DNA from: Gammaproteobacteria bacterium | Lineage (GTDB): Bacteria; Pseudomonadota; Gammaproteobacteria; SZUA-152 | Length of the DNA: 60,180 nt | Reading direction: 5' to 3' | NCBI GenBank assembly: GCA_021647505.1 | Contig: JAKIUN010000016.1 | Location: 1-60,180, forward strand | In this document: one piece after another, positions 1 to 7,915 of the stretch | Position numbering within the stretch: position 1 is the stretch's first letter | Layout: the number at the start of each line of letters is the position of its first letter | The notes under the pieces: model-generated | The model's input: the letters and a program-made list of their open reading frames with translations, nothing else | Databases searched by the model: none | Told to the model about the DNA's origin: nothing | Position numbers and translations under genes: made by a program

Positions 1-128
1 CCCCTCACGGGTTGGCCCTTGCCATTCGCTAGTAGTTGGCATCTAATAGCAGCATATACCGCTAAGGATGGTGACCTTCCTACAGAGGACTTTCACCTCA
101 TTAGTTCATGCCCATGCTGGGCGTACAC
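1..128 (-). mobile_element. 5' end of a group II intron (partial, cut by window edge)
   Basis: On the minus strand the sequence from 128 downward starts GTGTACGCCCAGCATGGGC and soon runs into GAGGTGAAAGTCCTC. I recognise this as the start of domain I of a bacterial group II intron: a GUGYG-like 5' end followed by short hairpins. Just outside the proposed 5' splice site is a hairpin with arms GATTGTG and CACAATC (about 137-162), the kind of target that some intron classes insert behind. The reverse transcriptase gene would lie beyond the left edge. The same stretch is open on the plus strand, but that reading looks like a shadow. Recognition is by pattern memory only; no secondary-structure model was run. 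Confidence 0.55.
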
Positions 129-184
129 AAACGGTTCAGATTGTGGTTCGTTCCTCACACAATCTAACCTAATTCGTTATGAGT

Positions 185-748
185 TTATATTGGAACTCCA
201 AGCTCTTGTGGTGACAAGTACCCTGTAGCCTTTTTAATTCCATCAAGATTTCCCCATAAACTATTCAAATCAAGGTTTTTTCCATTGAATGTCATTTTGT
301 GATCTTGTTTTAGCGTTTGGTTTGAATTCGTTTTATCACCAACCAATATTAATAGTAAGCCCCATAGCAATTGGTCAGTTACGATAAATTTTCCGTTTTC
401 CATGCCAGTTACTGCGCCGCTTTTGAATACAACCTGGTTAGATATGTCTGCTTCGTGTAGAAGGTCGCACCTTATTGATTTATATAAAACCTCGCCTAAA
501 TCTCCTTTATCTCCATATGACACTCCTTCTGTTGCGAATATTCTCAACTGCCCCGCCATTGATAAGTGAGTAATAAGATCTTCGTATTCACTGACAAAGC
601 TTTTTACTCTTTTTCCCACTTTCTTTTCATTATTGAATTTCTTCTTGGCTGTGGCATCAATCGCAATTGACAATTGAATTAAAGCGTTTTCTAAGTCACC
701 TGCCAGCAATTTCATATACGCTTCATCAACGCGATTGCCAATGGACAT
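185..748 (-). CDS. Hypothetical protein with a HEPN-like R-x4-H motif
   Basis: A 187-residue soluble protein with no signal peptide or membrane segment. The ATG is preceded by AGGAG seven bases upstream, so the start is well supported. I do not recognise a named family. The N-terminal half is helical, and residues 93-98 read R-C-D-L-L-H, matching the R-x4-6-H motif of HEPN ribonuclease folds found in many defence and toxin proteins. That link is only suggestive. The gene sits alone beside the group II intron end and points toward it, a typical accessory position. A role in stress or phage defence would be inference. Confidence 0.6.
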   Translation of the reverse strand: MSIGNRVDEAYMKLLAGDLENALIQLSIAIDATAKKKFNNEKKVGKRVKSFVSEYEDLITHLSMAGQLRIFATEGVSYGDKGDLGEVLYKSIRCDLLHEADISNQVVFKSGAVTGMENGKFIVTDQLLWGLLLILVGDKTNSNQTLKQDHKMTFNGKNLDLNSLWGNLDGIKKATGYLSPQELGVPI

Positions 749-1336
749 TATTTACTCCTAACAGTTAATGAACTCCAAAGTGGTGCATAACCCCACTCAG
801 AAATCCGGCAATTCATTCGCCGGTCATTCCCGCCCTCACCAAATATTCCTATAAACCTATAAAATAATCAATCACTTATCACCGTTGCATTTTCCGCTAG
901 GATTGTGTGACCCGCAATCCCCACCGAATATTGAACGGGTAAATAAGACATTTTGAGGGATATCATGTACGGCGCTTCCAGTGCACGTTTGTTGATTTAG
1001 CGTGTATTCCCTTCTCTGCGTCCGTTGAAAATCTATTATATTCAACAGCTTGAAAAGTCTTCCAAAGCTTTTCTCCTCGCAATATTGGGCTGTGCAAGGG
1101 ATATTGGATGAGGTAACACCTCAAAGTGGGGAAATATACCGCTTGCAAAAACAACAGGGTAGAGTAGAGAGCAGGTACCCCACTCTCTAGACAAAACCTA
1201 TCCATTACCACCTCTTTCATTTGGCAGATAAACCAAAGGAGGAGAGGTGAAATAATCGAGCAGATGCCGAAGGATTTAGAGATGCGCCGCTTTATAGGCG
1301 GGGATCATTAATCCTCCGCAAGGAAAAATATTTATA
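749..1336. other. Intergenic stretch, no firm gene
   Basis: This gap contains an 85-codon minus-strand frame at 963-1220 preceded by a GGAGGAGAGG-like tract on the wrong strand. The frame has no recognisable motif, so I do not call it. A short inverted repeat around 1288-1304 (GCGCCGC and GGCGGGG flanking TTTATA) could act as a weak terminator. Nothing else was recognised. Confidence 0.4.
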
Positions 1337-1858
1337 CTATCTTCCGAAACCATGAATTTCTTTATAAGAACCTGGCGCTGATTTATGCATCAATGCCGCT
1401 TCGATTGGCCTTCCCTCCAGAGGGGTCTCAGCGAAACGAATCAGGGCATGATCATTCTGCAATAATCTTTTGATATCCTTTTGTCGCCAGTTACTCTCCC
1501 AATTCCCAATCAATGCATTCCAAACTTGGGTAATCGCGATCAATTCCGCATCCGTGAAATTCTTAATCGTTTCAGATTCAAGATTGTTCAATTCGATATA
1601 CTTCCTCATAGAATGGGAGACCACCACAAAAGGTGGGCCGCATCGAGAACAATATTGGAGTATTTTTCCCGCCTCATGACAGGTCGTACATCTGCTGTAA
1701 GCAAGAGTAGTTGCCTCTTCCGGAGAATAAGGTAGATAACCCATGGACTTGGCCTCTGCGAGAACCTGCTGGCCAACGGGGTTGGGGATGAGTAATACAC
1801 CCGCAGCCACCACTAAGACGGCGAGAAAAAGGCCAAGCAACCAAAAGCGCTTTTTCAT
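1337..1858 (-). CDS. Small membrane-anchored mono-haem c-type cytochrome-like protein
   Basis: A 173-residue protein. Residues 5-26 form one hydrophobic segment (signal anchor or uncleaved signal), placing the rest in the periplasm. Residues 57-61 read C-T-T-C-H, a covalent haem c motif; a second cysteine pair (C-S-R-C) follows ten residues later without a histidine, so only one haem is expected. A SHSMRKYIEL segment could supply a methionine ligand. It is the last gene of the minus-strand denitrification island and lies 58 bases downstream of a Vgb-like propeller gene. I infer a role as electron carrier for the island's redox proteins; the family is unnamed to me. Confidence 0.7.
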   Translation of the reverse strand: MKKRFWLLGLFLAVLVVAAGVLLIPNPVGQQVLAEAKSMGYLPYSPEEATTLAYSRCTTCHEAGKILQYCSRCGPPFVVVSHSMRKYIELNNLESETIKNFTDAELIAITQVWNALIGNWESNWRQKDIKRLLQNDHALIRFAETPLEGRPIEAALMHKSAPGSYKEIHGFGR

Positions 1859-1916
1859 CAGTCACAACCCCTTATATTCGAGCACACTACAGAGAAAACT
1901 ACCGCCGCAATCAATC

Positions 1917-2927
1917 TCACCTCAGCCATAACTTAGCGACTGCATCACCATCGAGCCGATACAGTGCATTCTTTGCTGTATCGGCGAACCAAATATTGCC
2001 TTTTGAATCAACCTTTATACCATTAGGTCGGCTTTTACCCATCTCCACCCGGATCTCCAGGAACTCTTTTCGAATGGAGTTGTATCCTCCAATCTTATTA
2101 CTGGTTCTAAATGTAAAGAAAATATCTCCATTAAACCCCATTGCCAGACTTTCGATCACACCACGATTAGGAATAGGATATGAGTCGAATCTTTCTTCCC
2201 GAGGGTAAAAGACCATCAGACTGTGCCCCTTGCGCCCACCAAACCAAATCGCGCCGGCATCATCGATAGCAATATCCGTGGGAACTTCAAAAGGTGTCGG
2301 CAAATCATACTCACGGATCGATCCATTTTTTGGGTCAAGCCTGCCAAGCTTATTTCCCTGCGTCTCCATAAACCATATAGAACCATCTCGATCAACAGAT
2401 ATTCCAGCAGGCCGGCTTGAGGGTGTAGGGATCGGATACTCCTTAAAAGTCTCCCTAACAGGATCGAATCGCCCAATTTTATTCCCATAAAATTCCGTAA
2501 ACCAGATATTCCCTTGCGCATCAATTGTAATCTTATATGGAGAGCTGTCTATTGTTGGAATATTATATTCTTTGAATGAAAGAGAGTCAGGACTGAAGAC
2601 CGCTAACTGATTTGAATCCTGCTCAGTAAACCACACCTTGCCTGTTTGGCTCACTGTAATATCTGAGGGCATGCTTTGTCGGGTAGGGATGTCATATCCT
2701 GAAAAGACATCTGCAGAGGGCTGGTAACGACCTATCCTGTTAAGATTCGATTCAATAAACCAAATATTGTCTGTTTTATAGATGGCTATACTAGTGGGCA
2801 AAGAGTAAGCCGTTGGTATTTCATAGGATTGGAAGGCATCTTCACTCCATGACAAAGAGCAAGAGAAGCCAAGAATGATAAACATAATAATGTTTGTATT
2901 TTTCACTGAGACATTCATTCCAATCAT
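1917..2927 (-). CDS. Exported seven-bladed Vgb-like beta-propeller protein
   Basis: A 336-residue protein with an N-terminal signal sequence (hydrophobic residues about 12-27). Seven repeats of about 42 residues follow, each centred on a [NKSA]-[IV]-WF core with NKIGRF-like strands, the repeat pattern of virginiamycin B lyase (streptogramin lyase) propellers. The known lyase needs two histidines, but this protein has only one histidine in the mature part, so true lyase activity is unlikely. The second in-frame ATG at 2918 is an alternative start. It is the partner of the larger propeller at 3226-4461, in the same orientation. In this setting I infer a periplasmic scaffold or redox-complex subunit rather than antibiotic resistance. 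Confidence 0.75.
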   Translation of the reverse strand: MIGMNVSVKNTNIIMFIILGFSCSLSWSEDAFQSYEIPTAYSLPTSIAIYKTDNIWFIESNLNRIGRYQPSADVFSGYDIPTRQSMPSDITVSQTGKVWFTEQDSNQLAVFSPDSLSFKEYNIPTIDSSPYKITIDAQGNIWFTEFYGNKIGRFDPVRETFKEYPIPTPSSRPAGISVDRDGSIWFMETQGNKLGRLDPKNGSIREYDLPTPFEVPTDIAIDDAGAIWFGGRKGHSLMVFYPREERFDSYPIPNRGVIESLAMGFNGDIFFTFRTSNKIGGYNSIRKEFLEIRVEMGKSRPNGIKVDSKGNIWFADTAKNALYRLDGDAVAKLWLR

Positions 2928-3225
2928 TCAAATTACCCAAAATATGTCGCATAGTGACACGAATAAACCACCTCGTAGCAAGATATTTCGCTACGCGAAA
3001 GCGGGGTATTACACGGCCAGTTCAAACGCTTAGGCGCTCGAACAAAAAATCGACGCCGTTCGTAGGGTGGGCATTGCCCACCCTACAAGATTATTCCTTT
3101 TGCAGTATCAGCAACTAGGTTGGGGTAACATTCGCAGCACCAAAAGTAGGCGCTTGAGGCGAGCTGCGGGGAATTAAACCCCCAGAGATTAAAAAACTAA
3201 ACACTAGACAATCCACACTGATATA
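2928..3225. other. Intergenic stretch carrying dispersed repeats
   Basis: This gap holds the GTAGGGTGGGCA palindrome listed separately and, at about 3134-3160, a copy of a CACCAAAAGTAGGCGC repeat that recurs near 20161 and, degenerate, near 36386. No coding frame is convincing. Confidence 0.5.
3062..3086. repeat. GTAGGGTGGGCA palindromic repeat
   Basis: Perfect 12-base inverted arms GTAGGGTGGGCA (3062-3073) and TGCCCACCCTAC (3075-3086) around a single T. Full or partial copies occur near 20387, 31508 and 51904, all in gaps between genes. It resembles REP-type elements. Confidence 0.8.
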
Positions 3226-4461
3226 TTAAGAACTGCGTACGCCTCTGGAATATTTAAACCACCCTACAATGATAAATATGACAACAACAATCAGGGAAAA
3301 AATAAACCAATTAAATGAAGTTGATGAATGATCATCCACTGGCAATATCCGTTTTGAAGAGGATTTCTCAGTGGATAATTCTTGCCCACCGTTCCTCAAC
3401 AATGCATCAGTTAAGGAAAGCATTCCCAGACTCTTTGCTTCCGTATTACTTTGGGTAAACCACAGAATAGAGCGCTCATGGTCTATGACCAATTCTCCCG
3501 GCAAGCTGCTGTAGGTGGGGATATCGTACTCATAAAATACGGCGGTTGTTGGATTAAAAACGCCCACTTTATTTCCACGGTATTCCAAGAACCAAATATT
3601 TCCATCTTTATCGGCCGCAATTGAGTTTGGTGAACTTTTCGACGTCGGGATAAGTGCTTCGTCAAATCTTAAACGATCAGGATAAAAAACACCCAGCCTA
3701 TTTGCCGCTGTTTCAACAAACCACACTCTGCCGTCCTTATCAATAGCTATTTCTCCCGGGCTCGAAAAACTTGTAGGTACATCATATTCGTAGAACACTT
3801 CATCTTCGGGAACAAATTTTCCAATTTTATTTGCGTTAATATCGGAGAACCAGATATGCCCCTTAGCGTCGGCAGTTAAGCCTCCTGGTGAAGCGTTTTC
3901 AGAGGGAAGTGAATAGCCCTTGACCTTGAAACTGACAGGATCAACGCGATACAGGCTATTTTTGTTGGCGGCTAAAAACCAAATTTCGCCGTCAGGGCCT
4001 ATATATAGATCTTTCGGAATAGCATCGATAGAAAGGGCATATTTTGTAAAGTAACCATCTTCAGGTGAGAAACGCCCCAGCATATTTGGCTCTTTTACAT
4101 TTCCGGTTCCCCTGCGCATGCTAAACCAAATATCCCCACCCGGGCCTGTAATCACTTTAGAAAACCCCAGGTCACCCCATGAGGATGGGAGAGGAAATAT
4201 TTCGAATTTATTGTTCTTTGGATCAAAAACAGCTAGTTTGTTACCAATTTTTTCTGAAAACCAGACTCGCCCCGCTGCATCAACAGTAATCGACTGAGCA
4301 GAACTGAGCGCCTCAGGTAACGCCACTTCTCTGATTAGATCATTTGATGCCAGAGAAGTCCCGCCAAAGACGGCCACCCAGACAATGATAACGCTGCACA
4401 ATAGTCGGTATATACTACCTTTTGCAATGGATTCCATCAGCTTGGGACTCACCATTAGCAT
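3226..4461 (-). CDS. Membrane-anchored seven-bladed Vgb-like beta-propeller protein
   Basis: A 411-residue protein with an N-terminal signal segment (about residues 17-38, ending near SLAS), seven WF-centred propeller repeats of the streptogramin-lyase type, a low-complexity serine/lysine linker, and a C-terminal membrane helix (NWFIFSLIVVVIFIIVGW) followed by a short basic tail. The propeller is therefore held on the outer face of the inner membrane. Very few histidines occur in the propeller, which argues against lyase chemistry. It lies between the small lipoprotein (98 bases upstream) and the second propeller (299 bases downstream), probably in one operon driven from the FNR-type box at 5186. 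I infer a structural or electron-transfer-associated role. Confidence 0.75.
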   Translation of the reverse strand: MLMVSPKLMESIAKGSIYRLLCSVIIVWVAVFGGTSLASNDLIREVALPEALSSAQSITVDAAGRVWFSEKIGNKLAVFDPKNNKFEIFPLPSSWGDLGFSKVITGPGGDIWFSMRRGTGNVKEPNMLGRFSPEDGYFTKYALSIDAIPKDLYIGPDGEIWFLAANKNSLYRVDPVSFKVKGYSLPSENASPGGLTADAKGHIWFSDINANKIGKFVPEDEVFYEYDVPTSFSSPGEIAIDKDGRVWFVETAANRLGVFYPDRLRFDEALIPTSKSSPNSIAADKDGNIWFLEYRGNKVGVFNPTTAVFYEYDIPTYSSLPGELVIDHERSILWFTQSNTEAKSLGMLSLTDALLRNGGQELSTEKSSSKRILPVDDHSSTSFNWFIFSLIVVVIFIIVGWFKYSRGVRSS

Positions 4462-4558
4462 GTCATTGTTGGCTCATATCTGTAAAATTCTCCATATTCG
4501 CAGGAGGTAGTGCCTGCCTGACTCCCCTCATGGGATTGTGGTGCGCTTGCATCCATGA

Positions 4559-5068
4559 CTACTTTCCTTGATGAGCCATTTCTTTGTAATTTTTCGTGAC
4601 GGCCTCTCTATCCATATCATCTGTTTCTCCGGTAAAGTCTACCTTCCAGGAATTGGTTTTTTTATCCAAAGTCAGCGGAATAACCTCATTCACTGTATAA
4701 TGCCCACCAAAACTTGAAGCCATTTTATAGCTTATGGCTACCGTAGCTTGTGTTCCATTTCCATTTATTTCCGCCTCTCCAACTTCGACTTGAAAATCTG
4801 GCGGGTACTTTTTAACAACTTCGAGAAACTGCTCCACAATCAGTTGAGAGTGCTCAGCATCAATCAACTTAAAGGCCTCACGAGCCGGACTGGGCCCGCC
4901 CTTCAACTTTGCCTCTTCTATGTATCCATAGAACTTCTTCAAAACCTCGGCAGGGCCTTCGCTTGGAGCGGAACTTGACACGCCAGCCTGTCCACAGCCA
5001 GCTATGATGGCCATGGCGGAGATAAAAAATGCTCTCACAATAAAATAACCTATATGCTTTATTTGCAT
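4559..5068 (-). CDS. Small lipoprotein, DUF4878/NTF2-like
   Basis: A 169-residue protein with a signal sequence and a clear lipobox (I-I-A-G-C, modified cysteine at residue 25), then a serine-rich linker and a compact alpha+beta domain starting PAEVLKKFYGYIEEAK. The helix-then-sheet pattern resembles DUF4878/NTF2-like lipoproteins, which are often of unknown function. It is the first gene of the lipoprotein-propeller-propeller-cytochrome series and lies directly downstream of the best FNR-type box in the window (5186-5199), about 120 bases before its start. A binding or assembly role is inference. Confidence 0.65.
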   Translation of the reverse strand: MQIKHIGYFIVRAFFISAMAIIAGCGQAGVSSSAPSEGPAEVLKKFYGYIEEAKLKGGPSPAREAFKLIDAEHSQLIVEQFLEVVKKYPPDFQVEVGEAEINGNGTQATVAISYKMASSFGGHYTVNEVIPLTLDKKTNSWKVDFTGETDDMDREAVTKNYKEMAHQGK

Positions 5069-5185
5069 ACGCTCCGCCCTCTAATAAAAAACAGTCTTTA
5101 GGTTGAACATAAATAACGTACACTAGCCAACCCAATTTATACAGCACATCTTTGGTTAGTCTAGCAGACTAAGCGACCTTGTTCA

Positions 5186-5199
5186 TTGATCTGTATCAA
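5186..5199. promoter_or_regulatory. FNR/DNR-type box, perfect TTGAT-N4-ATCAA
   Basis: TTGATCTGTATCAA matches the FNR/DNR consensus exactly in both half-sites. It lies in the gap between the cytochrome b-c gene (ending 5258) and the lipoprotein gene (start 5068), centred about 124 bases before that start. It would place the propeller operon under anaerobic or nitric-oxide control. Confidence 0.7.
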
Positions 5200-5257
5200 T
5201 TATTCAGGCCACCCTCGGTGAAGAAACAGCCCTGACAAGAGACCTAAAAGTACATGC

Positions 5258-6409
5258 CTACCAAATTACCTGTGGGTAATACCAGTGTTGCATCATCCAC
5301 TTATTGTCATCAAGTAAGGGAAGTATTTCTCTATTTTTGAAATCTTCCGGGGGTATTCCCATCCTGACCCCAGAGTAGGTGTTATGGCATGAATTGCACC
5401 CCATCGTTGGAGATTTATAGTTTCCTGCATACAGTGCCCCAAATACCGTCATTGCCACCAGACTAACACTGAAAAAGGCCATAAGCTTGGTTTGATTATT
5501 CAGGGTGGGTATCTTTGAAAATAGCCCTCTAATCTTCATTAATGCGTCACTTTCCTGAATTCGAGACTCTGTCGCATCCCTGCGCTCCCTTCTGAGGTAA
5601 TAGGGGAAAATAGCCAACAGCAAAAACAGGAAAAATGGGAGATAGAAACTGAGGAATGTGGCTAGAAACCCCTCAAAATGCATATAGGGCAGGAAGAATG
5701 TCAGAACAAACCACTCAGCTGTTGGAATGTATGTACCATCCAATGGCATCGGTATTATCTCTGGATCCTGGGAGGGCATAGGCAAGTAATATGCCAGAAA
5801 ACCGATTACCAAAAGAAAAGGTAGCGTAACCATGCCATGCCTCATGATATAGCCGGGAATACCACCACTTCTTTTTCGGATTCTTGCAATGGAGTGAAGC
5901 TCTATTAACACAAGGGTAATAACCGGCAGCACAAGAACATGTGCAATAAAATTTCTATTCATGGTGAATGCATTAAGGAAAAAATCCTTTAAGGCAGGCC
6001 CAACCAAAGCGATATTGCCGACATAATTAGGCACCATCTCCATAAACCAGTATCCCCTCCACTCCCATGGAAGAATAAACCCAGTCACCAAAAAACCCAG
6101 TAGAGGTAGAAATAACAAAACTCCCGTCAACCAAAATGTTTTCTTCTCCCTGTTAAGGTAATCCATTCTCAAAAAACTTCTGATAAAGTGCAATATAATA
6201 GACACTACCAATAAAAATGCTGTCCAGCGATGCACATCCCTTATCCACGCCACAAACTCGATCTGATTGTAGATATTCTGTATGCTCGAATAGGCCTCAT
6301 TCAGGTGAGGCTTATAAAACATGGTCAAAACTAGCCCTGATAATAATTGGAGTAGAATAAGAAGAAGGGCTACACCTCCAAAAAAATGGCGCCAATTATA
6401 ACGTTTCAT
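5258..6409 (-). CDS. Cytochrome b (bc/b6-type) with fused C-terminal haem c domain
   Basis: A 383-residue membrane protein. The N-terminal 175 residues are a four-helix cytochrome b module with two haem b histidine pairs: H60 and H74, H157 and H172. Residues 229-236 (PTAEWFVL) occupy the place of the PEWY quinol-oxidation motif, followed by further membrane helices. After a cytoplasmic loop and another membrane helix (about 309-328) comes a short periplasmic tail with C-N-S-C-H at 338-342, a covalent haem c site. No Rieske protein gene is nearby. It probably passes electrons from the quinone pool to periplasmic carriers of this island. Upstream, 183 bases away, is the LivK-like gene. The fusion layout is unlike the classical bc1 complex. 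Confidence 0.85.
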   Translation of the reverse strand: MKRYNWRHFFGGVALLLILLQLLSGLVLTMFYKPHLNEAYSSIQNIYNQIEFVAWIRDVHRWTAFLLVVSIILHFIRSFLRMDYLNREKKTFWLTGVLLFLPLLGFLVTGFILPWEWRGYWFMEMVPNYVGNIALVGPALKDFFLNAFTMNRNFIAHVLVLPVITLVLIELHSIARIRKRSGGIPGYIMRHGMVTLPFLLVIGFLAYYLPMPSQDPEIIPMPLDGTYIPTAEWFVLTFFLPYMHFEGFLATFLSFYLPFFLFLLLAIFPYYLRRERRDATESRIQESDALMKIRGLFSKIPTLNNQTKLMAFFSVSLVAMTVFGALYAGNYKSPTMGCNSCHNTYSGVRMGIPPEDFKNREILPLLDDNKWMMQHWYYPQVIW

Positions 6410-6591
6410 ACTATAATTCTCCTCGCCACCAACCCTTTAAAAGTTAAGGACATTCATGGCATTCAATTGCACGTCACTAAGGATGCCGTCACTTCCTCTT
6501 ATCTAAACAAGACATCTCGGCAACATATTCTTCGAACATGATGTACAAACATAGAAATCAGGTATGCATGAAAAATATTCGTTTGCCCTTA

Positions 6592-7866
6592 TTAATGTTC
6601 CAACAGCACGAATCCTTTCTCACCTCCGCCAACCTTTGTGCCATAGATGAAAGGTCGCTTTATTGGTATACCTTCCGATGTGAATTTCGTATTCCCCGTC
6701 ACACCGTCATATCCCTTTGACTCGATCAGGGCATCTCTTACCTTAGCGCTATCCGTCGACCCTGCTGCTCTGATAGCCTCTGCCAGCAACATAAATGCGT
6801 CATAGGCCAAGGCAACAAATCGATCAGGATTTTTTTCACGTATATCTTCAATGAACTCATCCATCATGGGAGAACGGATTAGCGGCGAATAAGAGGCATA
6901 AATCAAAGAGCCGCTTACATCACCACCTTCTTTCAGGTAGTCCTCTACAAGGAGATCTTCACCACCGATGATAGGAAGGTTCAATCCGGCATTTTTGAGG
7001 CCTTTTGAAAGAAGCACTCCTTCATCCGCCCCCCCTGTAAAAATCACCGCCTGCAACGCCTGCGGACTATGCTTGATTATATTTATGACGCTTTCTAAAT
7101 TTCGCTTGGCCAAATAGGAGTCATAAGTGTCAGCCTCTACCCTTATTGTCCCACCATACTTCATGACGGCTTTCTTAAATAAAGAACTGATATCCAGTGA
7201 ATAGCTATAATCTGAAGACCCGACCAGGGCAAAGTTTGTATATCCGAGTTCTTGGATAGCGTAGTGTACAAGCCCATCAGTGGCTAACTCATCCGACAGG
7301 GCTGCGCGAAAAATGTATGGACCACTCCTCTCAATGCGCCTCCTCGAGCCGATAGACAAAAATATTGTTTTGGAGCCATTGACTTGATGAATGGGCGCAA
7401 AAGTTGACCACCCGGTAGGTGCTGAAAATATCGCAATCACTCCCTGACTGATGAGATAGGCTACGCCCTGGCTCGTTAAGCCAGGTTCGCCTTTAGTGTC
7501 AATATTTATTACTTCAATATCTCTGCCATCTATCCCACCTTCGGCATTAAAGCGTTTGGCAGCCGCCGTCACGCCGGTCAGAACATCGATGCCATAGATA
7601 GAGTCCGCACCAGTCTCTGGGCCAATGATGCCGATTTTTAATGGCCTTTCCCATGTTTTCTCTGCTTCTGAGGGAACTGCTTCTGAGGGAACTGCTTCTG
7701 AGGGAACTGCTTCTGAGGGAACTGCTTGATGAGGGACACTTGGAGAACCGTTTATTTTTTTAGTCGCTTGCGCTGCATTCTCCTCATTATTTCCCGAGCA
7801 TGAAAAAAGCACGGCCCCTAAAGTCAGCGCCAACACGATATATAAAAATTTTTGCAAGGCAGCCAT
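6592..7866 (-). CDS. LivK-type periplasmic binding lipoprotein
   Basis: A type I periplasmic binding protein of the branched-chain amino acid/amide family. I chose the ATG at 7866 (424 residues); a TTG lies two codons upstream. The lipobox is L-F-S-C near residue 23, followed by a linker with a tandem AVPSE repeat, then the two-lobe domain starting at PLKIGIIGPETGADSIYG. No LivHMGF permease or ATPase genes are present; instead it follows the DUF4340 gene by 49 bases and ends the Gld-type ABC operon. It may act as a sensor or as an accessory to that exporter. Its ligand cannot be read from sequence. Confidence 0.8.
   Translation of the reverse strand: MAALQKFLYIVLALTLGAVLFSCSGNNEENAAQATKKINGSPSVPHQAVPSEAVPSEAVPSEAVPSEAEKTWERPLKIGIIGPETGADSIYGIDVLTGVTAAAKRFNAEGGIDGRDIEVINIDTKGEPGLTSQGVAYLISQGVIAIFSAPTGWSTFAPIHQVNGSKTIFLSIGSRRRIERSGPYIFRAALSDELATDGLVHYAIQELGYTNFALVGSSDYSYSLDISSLFKKAVMKYGGTIRVEADTYDSYLAKRNLESVINIIKHSPQALQAVIFTGGADEGVLLSKGLKNAGLNLPIIGGEDLLVEDYLKEGGDVSGSLIYASYSPLIRSPMMDEFIEDIREKNPDRFVALAYDAFMLLAEAIRAAGSTDSAKVRDALIESKGYDGVTGNTKFTSEGIPIKRPFIYGTKVGGGEKGFVLLEH
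7662..7721. repeat. Four exact 15-base tandem repeats inside the LivK-like gene
   Basis: The unit CTGCTTCTGAGGGAA is repeated four times without change and followed by a decayed fifth copy. It encodes the five-residue unit AVPSE in the linker between the lipid anchor and the binding domain. Exact identity suggests recent expansion by slippage; copy number would set the tether length. Confidence 0.95.
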
Positions 7867-7915
7867 ATTCAAGATGTTTTGGCTTTTACCGTCGTCAACC
7901 AGGAAATACCCATAA

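Noticed and set aside
19-228. Plus-strand frame of 69 codons at the left edge
   Set aside because: It runs antisense across the group II intron start and has no independent family features.
749-800. Integron attC site beside the HEPN-like gene
   Set aside because: CCTAACAGTTAATGAAC looked cassette-like, but no paired core sites or full attC structure could be found.
963-1220. Minus-strand 85-codon frame
   Set aside because: No family signature, no good ribosome-binding site, and isolated in a gap.
1917-4461. Streptogramin resistance genes
   Set aside because: Fold matches virginiamycin B lyase but the required histidines are not available and the context is respiratory.
7662-7721. CRISPR-like array
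   Set aside because: The units are directly adjacent with no spacers and encode a protein linker.
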